Shown here one piece after another: positions 46,401 through 58,479 of a DNA stretch of 64,000 nt. Both the position numbers and the translations under genes were made by a program. Numbering within the stretch: the stretch's first letter is position 1; each line of letters opens with the position of its first letter. This stretch comes from Axinella damicornis (lineage: Eukaryota > Porifera > Demospongiae > Axinellida > Axinellidae), in NCBI GenBank assembly GCA_963931865.1, contig OZ007510.1, forward strand, positions 6,735,399-6,799,398, given 5' to 3'. The notes beneath the pieces were generated by a model. That model worked only from the letters and a program-made list of their open reading frames with translations. It did not search any database and was not told the DNA's origin.

Positions 46401-49400
46401 ATACCACACTAGTCTAACAACAATAACAACAACTGGACGTTTACTAGCTCCATACCACACTAGCCTAACAACAATAACAACAACTGGATGTTTACTAGCT
46501 CCATACCACACTAGTCTAACAACAATAACAACAACTGGATGTTTACTAGCTCCATACTACATTAGTCTAACAACAATAACAACAACTGGATGTTTACTAG
46601 CTCTAACAACAATAACAACAGCTGGATGTTTACTAGCTCCATACCACACTAGCCTAACAACAATAACAACAACTGGATGTTTACTAGTCCATACTACACT
46701 AGTCTAGCAACAATAACAACAACTGGATGTTTACTAGCTCTAACAACAATAACAACAACTGGATGTTTACTAGCTCCATACTACACTAGCCTAACAATAA
46801 TATGATGTCTGGACTAGCTTCATACTACACTTGTCTCCATTGCATCGAGCCTCCACACCCGCTAGACCTTCCTTTCCTTTGTTTTTTGGGGGAGAGGGAA
46901 GGACTAGCAGCTAGACTACTCCACACCAGTCTTGGGACTACCAATCATGAAGACACAGAAGGTTCCCAATGACCTACGTAATAGTTTCAGAGAAGAACAC
47001 AACACCCACTCCCATTTTGTTCATCAACTCCCATTATGTCTATTCTCATTACATAATTATGTTTACTCCCAATTTGTCTATTCGTCTGAGTTGAAGATAC
47101 CCACTACTAGAGCCAAGGATGATGAACTGACTGCAAGTGTCCCTCACCTGTGCCCTGAGGCTGTACTTGTGGTTGACGGTCTGTCTCCTCCGCTGAGCCT
47201 GTTCTGGTACGCCTTGGATGGCTGCATCAATCACGGTCATCCACTCCTGCATCATTAGCTCGGTCTCTGTGAGTGAGGGGTGGAGTGAGGGGTGGAGGGT
47301 GGGAGGAGGGTGAAGAGGAGGAAGAGGGGGAAGGAGGGATGATCTGGCTTAAGATTTTGTTCAAATACTGGACAAGGCTACTTCTACTGCTGTTGGTTAT
47401 GTGGAAAGAATTCAGTCACTAAAGCAGTGGATAGCCTACGGTTCAACCAACAATCTGAATGATTTTTGGTGATAGCAGACTCAGACAGATATCATCTGAC
47501 AATATATAAGCTACTATCAGACAGTGTATCATATATTCCACCATTCCATAGGGGGAGGTTTGGAAGGGATACCCAATCCTCCCAATTTCTGGCAGTTACC
47601 TATATAATCATTGTATAGACAGACTTCGGGTATACTGGTCTGTAAGAGTCACTAGAACAGTTGGCATGACAACAGCACCTCGTCACATACGTACATCTCT
47701 AATAACTGTAGTGTAACAGCACACACTTCCTCATTGTTGCACTCACGGCAGCTGACGTAGTATGTACGAATGGCTCCATCGTCCACCAGGGGGCCCACAG
47801 CAAAACAGTTGGGGTGGGGTTTCTCATGGCTCTCCACGGGACGTGTACAGTCTGCAGAGAGTTACAGTCTATCCATTAATTATGATGTCATTGCCATCAA
47901 CCACTTTCATTATGGACGCAACAGAAATGCCGCCATCCCAGCCAATACAGACACTGATACCACTGTGTGATAGCAAGAGTTCATAACAATAAGAGTGTGC
48001 AACTGCCATATGGTATCAACTACCACCATCTCGGCAGTATGACGTAGAACAATCAGTGGTGAAGTAGTAGCAGCTGCAGGCATATACTCAACACCCACAG
48101 CAACAGAAACAGTCAAAAGCTTACGTACTTCTCACTAGTCTTGAAACTTTCAAGCACAATTCGATACATATTGGGCAACTAATGAGCAACGGTACAAGGA
48201 ATTGACAGAGCAACAAGGATATTATATTAAACCCTGCTCAAAAAACCTCCTTTGCAACCTTATCTGCTGTACGAACAGAGTTTGCGAACTTACTTCCACA
48301 AAGGTTTATCAATCAGAGCATCTAATAGCTGCAATATGGTCGAGTTTAAATTCCATGACATGGATCAGAGTAGAATGTACATTCTTATTCTTTTTGGTAC
48401 CACAGATTTCCAATAGCTGATTCTCAATACCCAAGCACTACGCTGCTATCAAATGCAGACAACTGATTGGTCAAATCTCAGTCACATGCTGTTGGTATCA
48501 GTACACATCATGCCGATTTTGTAAAACTGGCATATCATTTTCATTTTCAGGTAATGTATTTGTACTTGGTACGAAACCATCCAGTGGAATTTATTTGCTG
48601 AAACCTGTGACTTTCAGTTATGGGATAAATAGACGACTCACAAGTTGCATCCAGCTTCACTGAGCCTGCTGGGATTTTATCATTCCTACTCCTGTTAGGA
48701 GGATGTCAGGGAGGGAAGGGGAGGGAGGGAGGGAGGGAGGGAGGGAGGGAGGGAGGGAGGGAGGGAGGGAGGGAGGGAGGGAGGGAGGGAGGGAGGGAGG
48801 GAGGGAGGGAGGGGGGTAGAGGGAGAGGGTGGGAGGGAAGGGATGGAGGAAGGGGAGAACGGAGCAAGATAAACAAGGGGAAGGGAAGGAGGGATGGGCA
48901 GGGAAAAGGGTGACGGAGGAAGGGAGATCAATGCACAGTTTTTATCACTGAAGTCTTATTTCCCAAATTCAGTTTGTCCGGGGGGAAATGGATTCAACCT
49001 CTTGTGTGCACATACACTAGCCCCAAATGTACACAATCTGATCCCTTATATGGTCAAGTGACACAGCTATGGTTATCAATTCTCCTATTGGAACAATCTG
49101 AGGGCCAGTGGCTTTCTACTGGAAAGTAGTCTGGACTTGTTTCTTCTGATATGCTAACCTCTCTTCCCTGATTGAAGAGGGGGCTGTTCCACTATCCAAG
49201 GCACAATAGGGTGGGGTAGGTTACCCCTCCAGCTACTAAACCTTCTCTCACTCCAGGCTTGGCAGGAGATGACGTCATCACTTTACCTTGTACCCAATGG
49301 TAGAGCAGGAGAGGGGCAGCTAGGTCACATTTTCCCACTCCACGTGTAGTAGAAGAGGTTGTAGCTATTATAACCTCTTACCCTCACACACTCCAGGACA

Positions 49401-50671
49401 GGTGGCCCAGACTGCAAGGCTGCAGTGTTGTCTTAGTTACTAAAACTACAGCTAAACAGCAAGGCATATTCCAAAAATTGCAATCTGGTATAGCCTCGTT
49501 CCCAGGCTCCTCCCCAGCTTTTTGTCGCATACAGTATGCGACAAAAGCTGGGGAGTAGCCTGGGAACGAGGCTACCCAACATATACATTAGCCACGAGCA
49601 TGGCAGTGCCATAAAATACAATAGACATAATTCAGGTACATAAATTATATGACATACAACACAACTGATCAGAAATTGTCAGTTGTCAGGCGGATAAATT
49701 ATCACAAGCCCTGGCATGGTCATATGCAATGTGCGTGATACAGTAAAACCCACACACACTTTGTGCAGTTACATACGATGTGTGTGATACATCCTCCCTT
49801 TGACACCACGCACCATCGTCAATGTGCACATATGGCTACCTATACACGTACGCTGGAAAGTGATGCCACATACTCTGTTTAATTCATGTGGAGGAGCAAT
49901 TACGAACGGTGGAGCAATGGAGCAATTACAAATGGCGGAGCAGATATTATGGATGATGGAGCAATGGAGCAATGAAGTGGGAGCTATGACTGCTGACAAC
50001 ATTAATGTTGTGTCACCTAACGTAGAAACAGGAGTCCAACGCAAACAACAAACACTGTGACAAGATAGTGAGTGAGTGCTGCAGTACGGAGATTTATGGT
50101 ACAACAGATATCACTTTAGCCACAGTAGATTACCTGAAATACTGCAGTGTTACAGTGTTGCCTTTGTGCACAAGTTTGAACAGCCTTCTTCTCCAGTTGG
50201 TCTTGCCTAGGAAAGCTGTCCCGCTTTCCTTCACGCACCAGCCTTCATGGAGTACCACCACTGATCGAGGAGGGAGGGAGAGAGCAGGAAAGGTTTCTCC
50301 AAATCAATCAAACTCCTCCACCTCTTGTTTCTTGTGTGTCTTATGTTATGTTTGCATGCCATTTCTTTGTCCAAATTATGAGGAGCGCTTTATACATGTT
50401 ACTCCTTTCTCAGCACTCCCTTGCCGCAAAGAATGCCTCAATAAAATTGGTGCTAGGGAGTCAGACTAGTAGGTATTTACACACCAAAGCCCTGGTCAAA
50501 TTACAATTCGCAGTGAGATGGGCCTAGTACAGTACGACATGGCAAAGTCTAAACATGCATAGCCATAGATACATGGTCTAAAGCTACTGCGATCTTCGCT
50601 CTCTCCTTACCGCTCACTGCAGAGGCGCTGGTGCATGATTTGGTCGACTTTCTCTTCATCAACGAAGCCAT
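41469..50671 (-). CDS. PH domain + START domain lipid-transfer-type protein, 14 exons, about 485 aa
   Basis: Minus-strand exons in reading order: 50611-50671 (ATG), 50134-50260, 48642-48691, 47727-47851, 47148-47264, 46054-46196, 44776-44971, 44021-44218, 43628-43673, 43279-43401, 42851-42900, 42426-42486, 41860-41949, 41469-41539 (TGA). All are GT-AG and in phase, 1458 nt. The PH domain (about 25-137) starts EGWCVKESG, has NWRRRLFKLV, and ends with the helix QEWMTVIDAAI whose Trp is conserved in the family. A basic/Ser linker and a Glu/Asp-rich segment (about 215-240) follow. The C-terminal half looks like START: DGVTV, VSKRDVAAMKLW, GFVMFSVDHPEAP, NPSGLLLSV, ILVQVAFYGALHKML. The order PH-acidic linker-START recalls CERT (ceramide transfer) and plant EDR2-like proteins, which bind phosphoinositides and carry or sense lipids. 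I did not find an FFAT motif, so the ligand is unknown. Weakest parts: the 50-nt third exon and the last exon. Confidence 0.82.
43434..43462. repeat. 29-base poly-G tract with GGGA/GGAG flank
   Basis: Located in the PH-START intron between exons 43628-43673 and 43279-43401; poly-C on the coding strand. Confidence 0.95.
45000..45345. repeat. GTGTGGGTTTGTG minisatellite in PH-START intron
   Basis: Irregular 14-70-bp blocks of GTGTGGGTTTGTGCGTGT and GGTGTGGTGTGAGGGTGG. It directly precedes, on the coding strand, the exon at 44776-44971. Open frames here are repeat shadows. Confidence 0.85.
45664..45720. mobile_element. Foldback MITE, short copy in PH-START intron
   Basis: CCTCGTTCCCAGGC to GCCTGGGAACGAGGCT, with interior GGGAGGAGAGAAA like the 5350 copy. 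Ends slightly degraded and the flanking duplication is imperfect. Confidence 0.75.
45814..45968. repeat. Exact 77-bp tandem duplication
   Basis: AAGACAGTATATAAC starts at 45814 and again at 45891; the two copies are identical as read. Located in a PH-START intron. Confidence 0.9.
46367..46800. repeat. 51-bp minisatellite in PH-START intron
   Basis: About eight units containing GGATGTTTACTAGCTCCATA and CTAACAACAATAACAACAAC, spaced 51 bp where complete; some units lack the CTCCATACCACACTAG part. Confidence 0.9.
48717..48813. repeat. GGGA tetranucleotide tract
   Basis: About 24 GGGA units on the plus strand inside a PH-START intron, adjoining a 50-nt exon on its 5' side (the transcript sees TCCC). 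Confidence 0.93.
49491..49574. mobile_element. Foldback MITE in PH-START intron
   Basis: Ends TAGCCTCGTTCCCAGGC and its complement, around an inner palindrome CAGCTTTTTGTCGCATAC. No matching flanks. Confidence 0.8.
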
Positions 50672-51096
50672 GTTCAGGCAGTGGGGTCCGCCTCCAATCG
50701 ATCAAGAGTTCATAACAAATTAATGTCAGCTGTAAACTCCACCCATTTCTGTGTGGGCGGCCGGAAACGATCCATTTCCGTCGAAGCATGCTGTTACCAT
50801 TACCTTCACTGCTTCAGCTGAAGTGGTAAGTCCGCAGTAAGACTGAACTAAAGCTACATAGCTAGGAGTACTCCTCTTGAGCTAAGCCTATGTGATGATG
50901 AAAAGTAATTTGTCATGATTGATGATGAAACTCTTTTGACAGGGTATAGCCCTTCAGCATGTGTAAAATTATCTGCTGGATGCTTTGAGTAAGGAAATTA
51001 TGGTAGTAACAACATACAACACTTCGTGACACATGCACACACACGCACACACGCACACACACGCACACACCCATGCACGCACAGAAACAGTCAGCC
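50672..51096. promoter_or_regulatory. Divergent promoter region between PH-START and PICK1
   Basis: The two start codons point away from each other with 425 bp between them, so both 5' UTRs and promoters must lie here unless non-coding first exons exist. It contains a CA-rich tract (CACACACGCACAC) at about 51033-51071, 26 bp before the PICK1 ATG. A CAG at 51088-51090 could be an acceptor for a 5' UTR intron. No TATA box stands out. Confidence 0.5.
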
Positions 51097-54000
51097 ATGT
51101 CTAGATCAGTTACGCTGATCAAGGGGAAGAACAATATGATTGGGATCAGCATTGGTGGAGGAGCGCCCCTCTGTCCTGTCCTCTATGTGGTACAGGTGAG
51201 TAGCATGCATTAATATGGCAACCCTTGGTCTCGTGACCTAGGTCCTGAAGGTGAGGGGGTGTCCCGGATGCCCCGCCATATCCTTCGCACAGTTGCTGAG
51301 ATGTCCGGGCAACCCCCCGGACACCCCTGCACTTACTTTACGTGGCTAGGCACTTGTCGTGAATCCCCTGATGTTTAACTTTCTCACAAGGGGCAAGTCA
51401 AGTATAGGTTGTACAGTGCCGTCATATGGTAAGGTGGTGACACTCCCATAGATGCCGTAGTCACAGAGTCAAGAAATCTTGACCATCATTTTTGTTGCTT
51501 GACCATGTACCACTTGCTTGACCACATCGCAAAAAAACTCTTGACCGTTTGACTGCAGCCATTGACCATTTGACCGAGCATGCATTTTCCCCTTGACCCA
51601 ATATACGGAAGAATGCATAGTGACTCCACCCCTTCCTTAGTATACGGGGTCAAGATGCCCGGTTGCAGCTGTGAATTGGGAGCATCACCCCCTTGATGTG
51701 GTGAATGATCCCTGATCTCCTTTCCTCCTGTCCTCCCCCCTCCTCCTCTCCCCCCTCCTCCTCTCCTCCTTCTTCCTCCATTGCACCCTCCCCTTTCCCT
51801 CCCAACAGGTATTCCATCGAACCCCAGCCTATGAAGATGGTTCCCTCTGTCCTGGTGATCAGCTAGTGTCAGTAAATGACCAAAGCCTCAGAGGGTTCTC
51901 CCGGAAAGAGACAGCTGACCTCATTCAATCCACAAAGGTACAGTTCAGCAGTCATGTTGTATTGCATAGGCTGACCCCAATGACCTTAGCCTCATATACA
52001 CATGTTCCTAGGCCTTTTGATCACTTGCAGTATGTATGAATGGATGGGAATTTTTATCACAAGACTGACGTCACTGTCTACCTAGGGTACACAGAGGGTA
52101 GGAGGGGTCTCGATGAAGGATCTCCAGGCCCTTTCTTGTATTGTCTGTCCAAGGCATACAGGCCAGAGTGTTCCAAAAGTGGCATCGGTGCTGCTCATTG
52201 TTCAGGATACATACCAGTGACTGGTCAATGAATTAGTGTGGTCAGGATCCCAATCACTAATCCCAAACCACGTACCATCCAAGGAATGGATAGTGGGAAG
52301 ACTTAGCCTCGTTCCCAGTCTCCTCCCCAGCTTTTTGTGCACAGTGTGCGACAAAAAGCTGGGGAGGAGCCTGGGAACGAGGCTAGGAAGACTTGGGATG
52401 AGGCTTTTACATGTACACGCAGCTGTTTACGTAACATCAGCAGGTGTTGTGCGTATCCTTTTCAGTCTGTTTTCCCCTCTGGTGAGTCTTGAGTACAAAA
52501 CTGAAGACTCATCTTTGCTTATCAGTGGTGTCCGTCTCTGTCACAGGGTGAGATAATCATCTCGTTCAACAGGATAGAGCCGCCCAAGGGAAGAAGCATG
52601 GATATTTGTAAGTACTAAGCTGCATGTGAAAGGAGGGGATGTGGTCTGGGCACGAGACCACTTAGCTTCCTCCAGGGCTGGATAACTTCCTCATGCTTGT
52701 GGTTGAACTGCTTGTAGTTTAATTGAGTGTGAAGACAGTCTTATAGACTGAACACAGCAACCTGTTTCATTGATCAAACTGTTATGTTGCATCACAGTGG
52801 ATTTGTGTACGGTGTGAATCACTGTGATGACTATACAGGAGCCTGGTAGAGATGCCATAATTTGACAAAATAGGAACAGAGGGATTGTCCAGTTCTGCAG
52901 CTGCTGTTGAAGGCAGAACTGGAAATGAGGCTGGCAGTTGGACCAATGAGGCTAGCTATGTGTCTTCATTCCTCCAATCCCCTCCTTCTCCCCCTCTCAG
53001 CTATGAAGAAAGTGAAGCACCGACTTGTTGAGAAGCTGGACGACAGTACGGCTGACTCCCTTGGGCTCAGCAGAGCTGTCCTTGTCAATGGTAGGCAATT
53101 CCACCACAGTTAACAGACAGGTTTAGGAAGATTTGCTGATCCATTTGGTTTTGGGTAAGGCTAGTCTCGGTCCCAGACCCAACCAACCCCAGCACGGATC
53201 GCTTATACTGGAAGCGATACACACACTGGATGAAAGGTCTGGGAACGAGACTAGCACAGACTGCTTCTGAGTTTGAATTCTTGACACAGTGGCACCACAC
53301 GTGCCCCTCACAGTACATTCCCCCATCTCCAGTGGTTTTATGTGTGCATGGCTGGAGTATAGATGCACTAGAGTGTTGAGTCCCTTCTGTCTTATTCCCC
53401 GGCAGATAAGCTGCTCAAGAAAGTGGAGTATCTGGAGAAGAACGCAAAAGTGTACAGGGGTATGTATTGTGTACCCGTGAGGCATCTTTCCCAGGCCATT
53501 CCCACCTCCAGTTTTTGATCGCATACTGCAAGTGATCAAAAACTGGAGGTGGGAACGGCCTGGAAACTGCAGTTGTATGCCTGAAGAAAACGCTGTCCAA
53601 CATTGCAGAGTTAAGATCCAATTTCTCTGTGACCATGCCTAACATGGTCTTGATATATCACCGCAGTTATTAACTTGAGTCTCATTTTTGCGTAGGGATA
53701 GCCGAGCGTGCCAGGAACTTCCTTCTGGGTGTCAAACACTTAGCAGGGGCACACAGAGGTATGGACTTGATAAGGTTTAACTCAATTTGGTGTTCTGATA
53801 GGTTTGGTTAGTAGTCATGGCAACTGTATCAGTGTATGTATCTAAATTAGCACTGATTTATAGCCTTATTCCCAGGCCCGTGTAGTTTTCGGTTGCACGA
53901 AGAACGGCTGTTCTTTGTGCGGTTGCATGAAGAACGGCCTTTGTGCAACCGAAAACTGCGCAGCCTGGGAAGTTCAACGAGGCTAACAGATTTACATCTA

Positions 54001-57000
54001 CACATATCCCCTGGAGTATCCTCATGTCTCAGGGAATGGCTTTGCATCTCCTAGGTAGCCTTGTGTCCCGGGAGTAGCACTGGCCTCATGTCCCAGGAGT
54101 AGCACTGGCCTCATGTCCCAGGAGTAACCTTGGGTAACCTTATGTCCCAGGAGAGTGAGGCTGTGTACACAGTGCGAGTGTGGGAGGTTATTGATGTGAT
54201 TGTGTATGACAGCAGCCATGTGCTGATAGCCTCATTCCAGGTAGTCTCGGTACCGGAGGTCTGGTACCAAGACTACATTCCAGGCTGCTCCACCTCCTCT
54301 CTCACAATACTCCACCTCCATACTCCACCTCCTCTCTCTCACCATACTCCACCTCCCACCTGTCACCATACGTACTCCACCTGTCACAATACTCCACCTC
54401 CTCTCTCTCACGTGCACCATACTCCACCTCCCATCTGTCGCCATACTCCACCTCCCCTGTCTCACCATACTCCACCTCCCCTCTGTCGCCATACTCCACC
54501 TCCCCTCTCTCACCATACTCCACCTCCCACCTGTCACCATACTCCACCTCCCATCTGTCGCCATACTCCACCTCCCCTCTCTCACCATACTCCACCTCCC
54601 ACCTGTCACCATACTCCACCTCCCATCTGTCACCATACTCCATTCCTCAGATTTTGGCCAGGTGTTCTGCAACATTGGTGTGTACGAAATGCAGCGCAGT
54701 GCAAGTATTGCCTTCACAAACTTTGGGATTGCTCACAAGTACGTCAAGCTGTTACCACATTCCTACACTGTATACAGACAAAACCAAGACCAAAAATCAT
54801 TAGGGTAGCTCAATATATCGATATGGCTATGCTGTCATAACATTCTCTGCAACGTTTACCATCATTGCAATTTATCCCAATCAGCGGTCTTATCGACATG
54901 GCAATTTGCATCATGTATATATCACATGCATTGTAACACTATGCATGATGCCTTCCACTCATGCAGATGAGAATAGTGTCTGTTAGTGTCACCTTTGAAC
55001 TTAGTGTGTCAAGCGTTTAAGGCTTTGAATCCTGCGTGAGACTGTTTACTTGTTTAGTGATACAACCAGACCCTTTGGACAAACTGCTGTTTTTATCTGT
55101 TAATGTGACGCGAGTTGTTTCTTGGAACTACTCGTCGAGTCGTGTGGTGATGATAATAGCTATTATCATGTGCAACAGTATCGTGCATCCCAATTTTAGA
55201 GTTCGTTTGTCTGCACTTCGTAGCTGCATGTGCAATGAGCACTGTTCTACCTGCCCACCAAAATGGCTGCCAGAGATGATGTGTCACTGCCTGTGACATC
55301 AGATGACATGCTCTGTCTGCTCTCGGCTACACAAAATTATACATACGTGATCCATATTTTCGATCCATAGTGGAAAGCGACATTGCGAAGTGGATTCTGT
55401 TTCTATATTATGAGTGGCAACTGCACTCACCTCAGTAGACTCTGACTGCATCCACCAGCTTGTACTTACACCTAGCCTCGTTCCCAGGCTGCTCATGGCG
55501 AGTATTACGTAGCAGCCAATGGGAAGACAAAAGTGCTCGTAACTCCACCACAAAGGTTAGTTTCTGTTCTGCACAAGTGCTGTGCAGTGCATGACGGTGA
55601 TACGTACACTGAGGTTTATTAATGTACACAGAAGAAATTTCAAGAGGGCAACATTCCTGCCTGGTACAACCACACATATTATTTATATGACACCACCTTA
55701 CTGACTTCACTGAATGTCCCTGACAGTGTACTGTAACTATCCTCGTTCCCAGGCCCGCCCAGCTTTTTGTCGGTACTGCAAAAGCGACAAAGAGCTAGGC
55801 AGGGCCAGGGAATGAGGCTGTACTAGTATAAGATGCATTTTGTAGTGCAGATCGTTTTCCATTTATCAGTTCCAATTCTACTCTCCTTTACATCAGGACA
55901 ATGGCAGATGAAGGGGAGAAATTCATTGGCAAAGTCGGCCCTGTGAGTCATTCGAGCTAGACATCATTCGTAATCGTCAGTCAGCAGTATAACTAGAACT
56001 AATTTTAGATGCTGGTATTAGCATAGTCTCATTCCCATGCAGGCCGCATCCTGGGAACGAGGCTAGGTATTAGCAATACACCTGCACACTTGGGAGTGCA
56101 CTCCCAAGCGTGCAGGTGTAGTATGACTAACGCTTTTCTAAAAGGGTTTTGTTTATCTTGGTGACAATGTACATTGCAGCTTAGTTAACAAAAGGTTCAA
56201 CTAAAACCATGGTTGTTGTAAGTCAAGTTAGTTTTAGGGGTCTGAGTGTGGAAGCATTTATTGTTGGGTACTAGTATACTGATTCAGAGTACGAATATCA
56301 TCAGTGCTGTAGCTAACCTCATTCCCAGGCTCTGCCCCAGCTGTAGTCTTGTTCCCAGGCCCCATACGAAATATCTACCGATTTTCGGATTGGGCCTGGG
56401 AACGAGGCTAGCCCAGCTGTGGGTTGTACTAGTACGTATGTACACATAAGAGCCGGAGTGTAGCCATGGAATGGGGTGAGTATCGTGTGTCAGTAAACTA
56501 CCGGTAACTGGACAGCAGCCTCCTGCCCATGCCGTGGAAACTATACTGTTCTGTGTGGCCAAACTAGTATCGTTTCAAGCTCACTGACGACTTGTGTACA
56601 TGCACCTCTCTCTCTTTCAGATGCTCAGAGACTTGTACACTTTTCTGGAAAAGGTCAGCACTCAACATTCAAACTACGTAACTATTGATTCACCATAAAA
56701 GTGAAGCCGTTATTATCCTACGTAGCTGACGATGTGTGTAAATGTATTGTCTGCACGGTTCCTTGTCACAAATGGAGTGAAATGTGTCCTTGTACATGTG
56801 TAATTAGCAGCCTCATCCAATCCTCCTACAAATGCCTGGCAGTAAAAGTCAATGTATGTGACCCCAGAAAACAGCTAAAATGTTCCGTGGTTTACAGCAT
56901 TCAAAATATATTTATCGATCATTTTACTACTATTACCATGCAGTGCAGACTCTATCACGTAAGTGTCATCGCAATCTTAGAATACATACGTATGTAATCA

Positions 57001-58217
57001 TTTTCGAGTTTTACTCCCGGGCTTCACCAATAAGCACTATACCTAGTGCTGCAACCGAGGTCACAATCCCGTATATTATGTAGGTGTGGCTTACTGTATT
57101 GCTCTGTATACCGGTACTACAAAAAGCACGCAATCACTGTGATTGTTTGCCAAGGTCACATATGGTCACTGGCAGTGTAATCACATGCAGTTCAGAAGGT
57201 CACAGGTTGTGTCACCGATCATAGCTCCAAGTACGGTGCATATTGGAGTCACCGTGCAGGCATGCAACTCTTGCTCCTGTTTTCAAATACCTTTACATGC
57301 TTTTAGCTCATCTGTTTTGATTACACGTAGTCACGCTCGATCATGACCAACATGGAAAAGAAACATGAGATCACAAGAGATTACTAGACCAGAGAGATAT
57401 TTGATCTAGGAGCTTTGAGCTTGCACCAGCTACTTCTGTTCACCTGTTGCCCCCTCTACACGTCCTGCACAGGCTGTTCCTGACACCAAACTCACTCTGA
57501 AGAAGTATTCAGGAGCCAAGTTTGAATTCCTGGTGGGTCTGAGTTACTACTTTGAAGAATATATCATCTGTGTGAATTGGAGACTGTGTCATCTTAATCA
57601 GGCAGCTTTTGAAGTGTATAGAAAGCCAGTTAATACACTTGGTTGACAATTCCTTTGCTGAACTTAATTTCAAGTTACTTTGTTGGGTCATTGTGCAAGC
57701 TTCTCTGTTCGTCTGCAGGCCTACTGTCTCAAAGTGAAGGAGATGGATGATGAGGAGTATGAGGCAGTGGTAAGTCATGTGATAATCATATGATAAGCAA
57801 ACCCACAGCCATGTGACGGCCATGTGTTACAGCTCTCAGTTGCAGCCCCATTAGGCCATCAGCATGTAGAAAATGTATCTCAAGATAGCGCATGCTGTAT
57901 GGTGTGTTCTGACGGATACAGCTTCTTTCCTCTCCCAGAATTACGGCCAGCCCCTGAACCGAGTGATAGGTGGGAACTATGAGTACCGTGTGTTCCTGAG
58001 GTGCCGCCATGCTGCCAAGCTGAGGTTCATCAAGCTGCGCTCCGACGTGCTCGTGAAATTGCAGCTGCTAGACAACAAGAGGGGTGAGGAGCTGCAGAGC
58101 TACAAGGGGCATTTCTGTGTGGGTTATGTATGGGATAGGCCTGGGTTGGTCCCTATTCACCAACATCGGTTTGCCTGCTTATTCTGAAAGTAGAGCAACA
58201 GTGTTGTATTTGCTCCC

Positions 58218-58248
<31 letters not shown>

Positions 58249-58479
58249 ACACATGTACACACAGTAAAATTATACTTACTCTCCTTCTCTCTCTCTCACA
58301 CACACACACACACTATAGTCCAAGATGTTGCCTTCCACCTGGAGAGACTGGTGGCTGGGATGTACGTCTACTACCGGCAGAGTCACTTGGCACTCAAGCC
58401 AGCAGCCGTGTTCCCCATTGAAGTGGAGCTCCAGACTGAGTCAACTGCTGAGTGTTATGACGATGAGAGTGACACTTAG
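51097..58479 (+). CDS. PICK1: PICK1-like protein (PDZ + BAR domain), 13 coding exons, 359 aa
   Basis: Exons: 51097-51195, 51809-51937, 52547-52607, 53001-53090, 53406-53459, 53696-53758, 54651-54738, 55897-55942, 56621-56653, 57473-57532, 57719-57769, 57939-58083, 58319-58479. All junctions are GT-AG and in phase; the sum is 1080 nt, ending at TAG. The PDZ domain (about residues 4-87) has the family's carboxylate loop MIGISIGGG at 14-22 and CPVLYVVQVF. The BAR/arfaptin domain (about 97-345) has KKVKHRLVEKL, TADSLGLSRAVL, VPDTKLTLKKY, YCLKVKEMDDEEY, NYEYR (271-275) and VFPIEVEL (337-344). In animals PICK1 is a peripheral membrane adaptor: the PDZ domain binds C-terminal peptides of PKC-alpha and receptors, and the BAR dimer binds curved membrane in receptor trafficking and vesicle biogenesis. 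The N-terminus is shorter than in vertebrates and the long acidic tail is reduced to a short Asp/Glu-rich end. A further 5' coding exon cannot be excluded. Confidence 0.95.
52304..52385. mobile_element. Foldback MITE in PICK1 intron 2
   Basis: Inner palindrome CAGCTTTTTGT shared with the 49.5-kb copy. Flanked by GGAAGACT on both sides. Confidence 0.85.
53162..53253. mobile_element. Foldback MITE, TAGTCTCGGTCCCAGACC subtype, PICK1 intron 4
   Basis: Ends TAGTCTCGGTCCCAGACC and GGTCTGGGAACGAGACTA, with CCCAGCACGGATCGC inside. No clear flanking repeat. Confidence 0.75.
53861..53985. mobile_element. Foldback MITE in PICK1 intron 6
   Basis: Longest interior of the set, with direct and inverted GAAGAACGGC and TTTTCGGTTGCAC blocks. 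Flanks ACTGATTTA and ACAGATTTA match at 8 of 9. Confidence 0.75.
54297..54645. repeat. 24-bp minisatellite CATACTCCACCTCCCCTCTC in PICK1 intron 6
   Basis: About fourteen units with endings CTGTCAC, CTGTCGC or CTCTCAC. It finishes only a few bases before the acceptor of exon 7 (54651), so the array supplies the pyrimidine tract. A long open frame through it is spurious. Confidence 0.92.
55738..55819. mobile_element. Foldback MITE in PICK1 intron 7
   Basis: Degraded member: CCTCGTTCCCAGGCCCG to CAGGGAATGAGGCT, with GCTTTTTGTCG inside. Confidence 0.7.
56024..56065. mobile_element. Foldback MITE, minimal copy in PICK1 intron 8
   Basis: Only about 42 bp, TAGTCTCATTCCCATGC to GGGAACGAGGCTA, yet flanked by the 10-bp direct repeat GGTATTAGCA, so minimal copies still carry a target duplication. 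Confidence 0.8.
56344..56410. mobile_element. Foldback MITE nested in an older copy, PICK1 intron 8
   Basis: TAGTCTTGTTCCCAGGCCCC to GGGAACGAGGCTA, flanked by CCCAGCTG. The flank itself lies in an older half-element that begins CTCATTCCCAGGC at about 56319. Confidence 0.8.

Noticed and set aside
54130..54840. 236-residue plus-strand frame rich in HHTPPP repeats
   Set aside because: It is the reading of a PICK1 intron minisatellite running into exon 7 in the correct frame; splice sites and homology show only 54651-54738 is coding.
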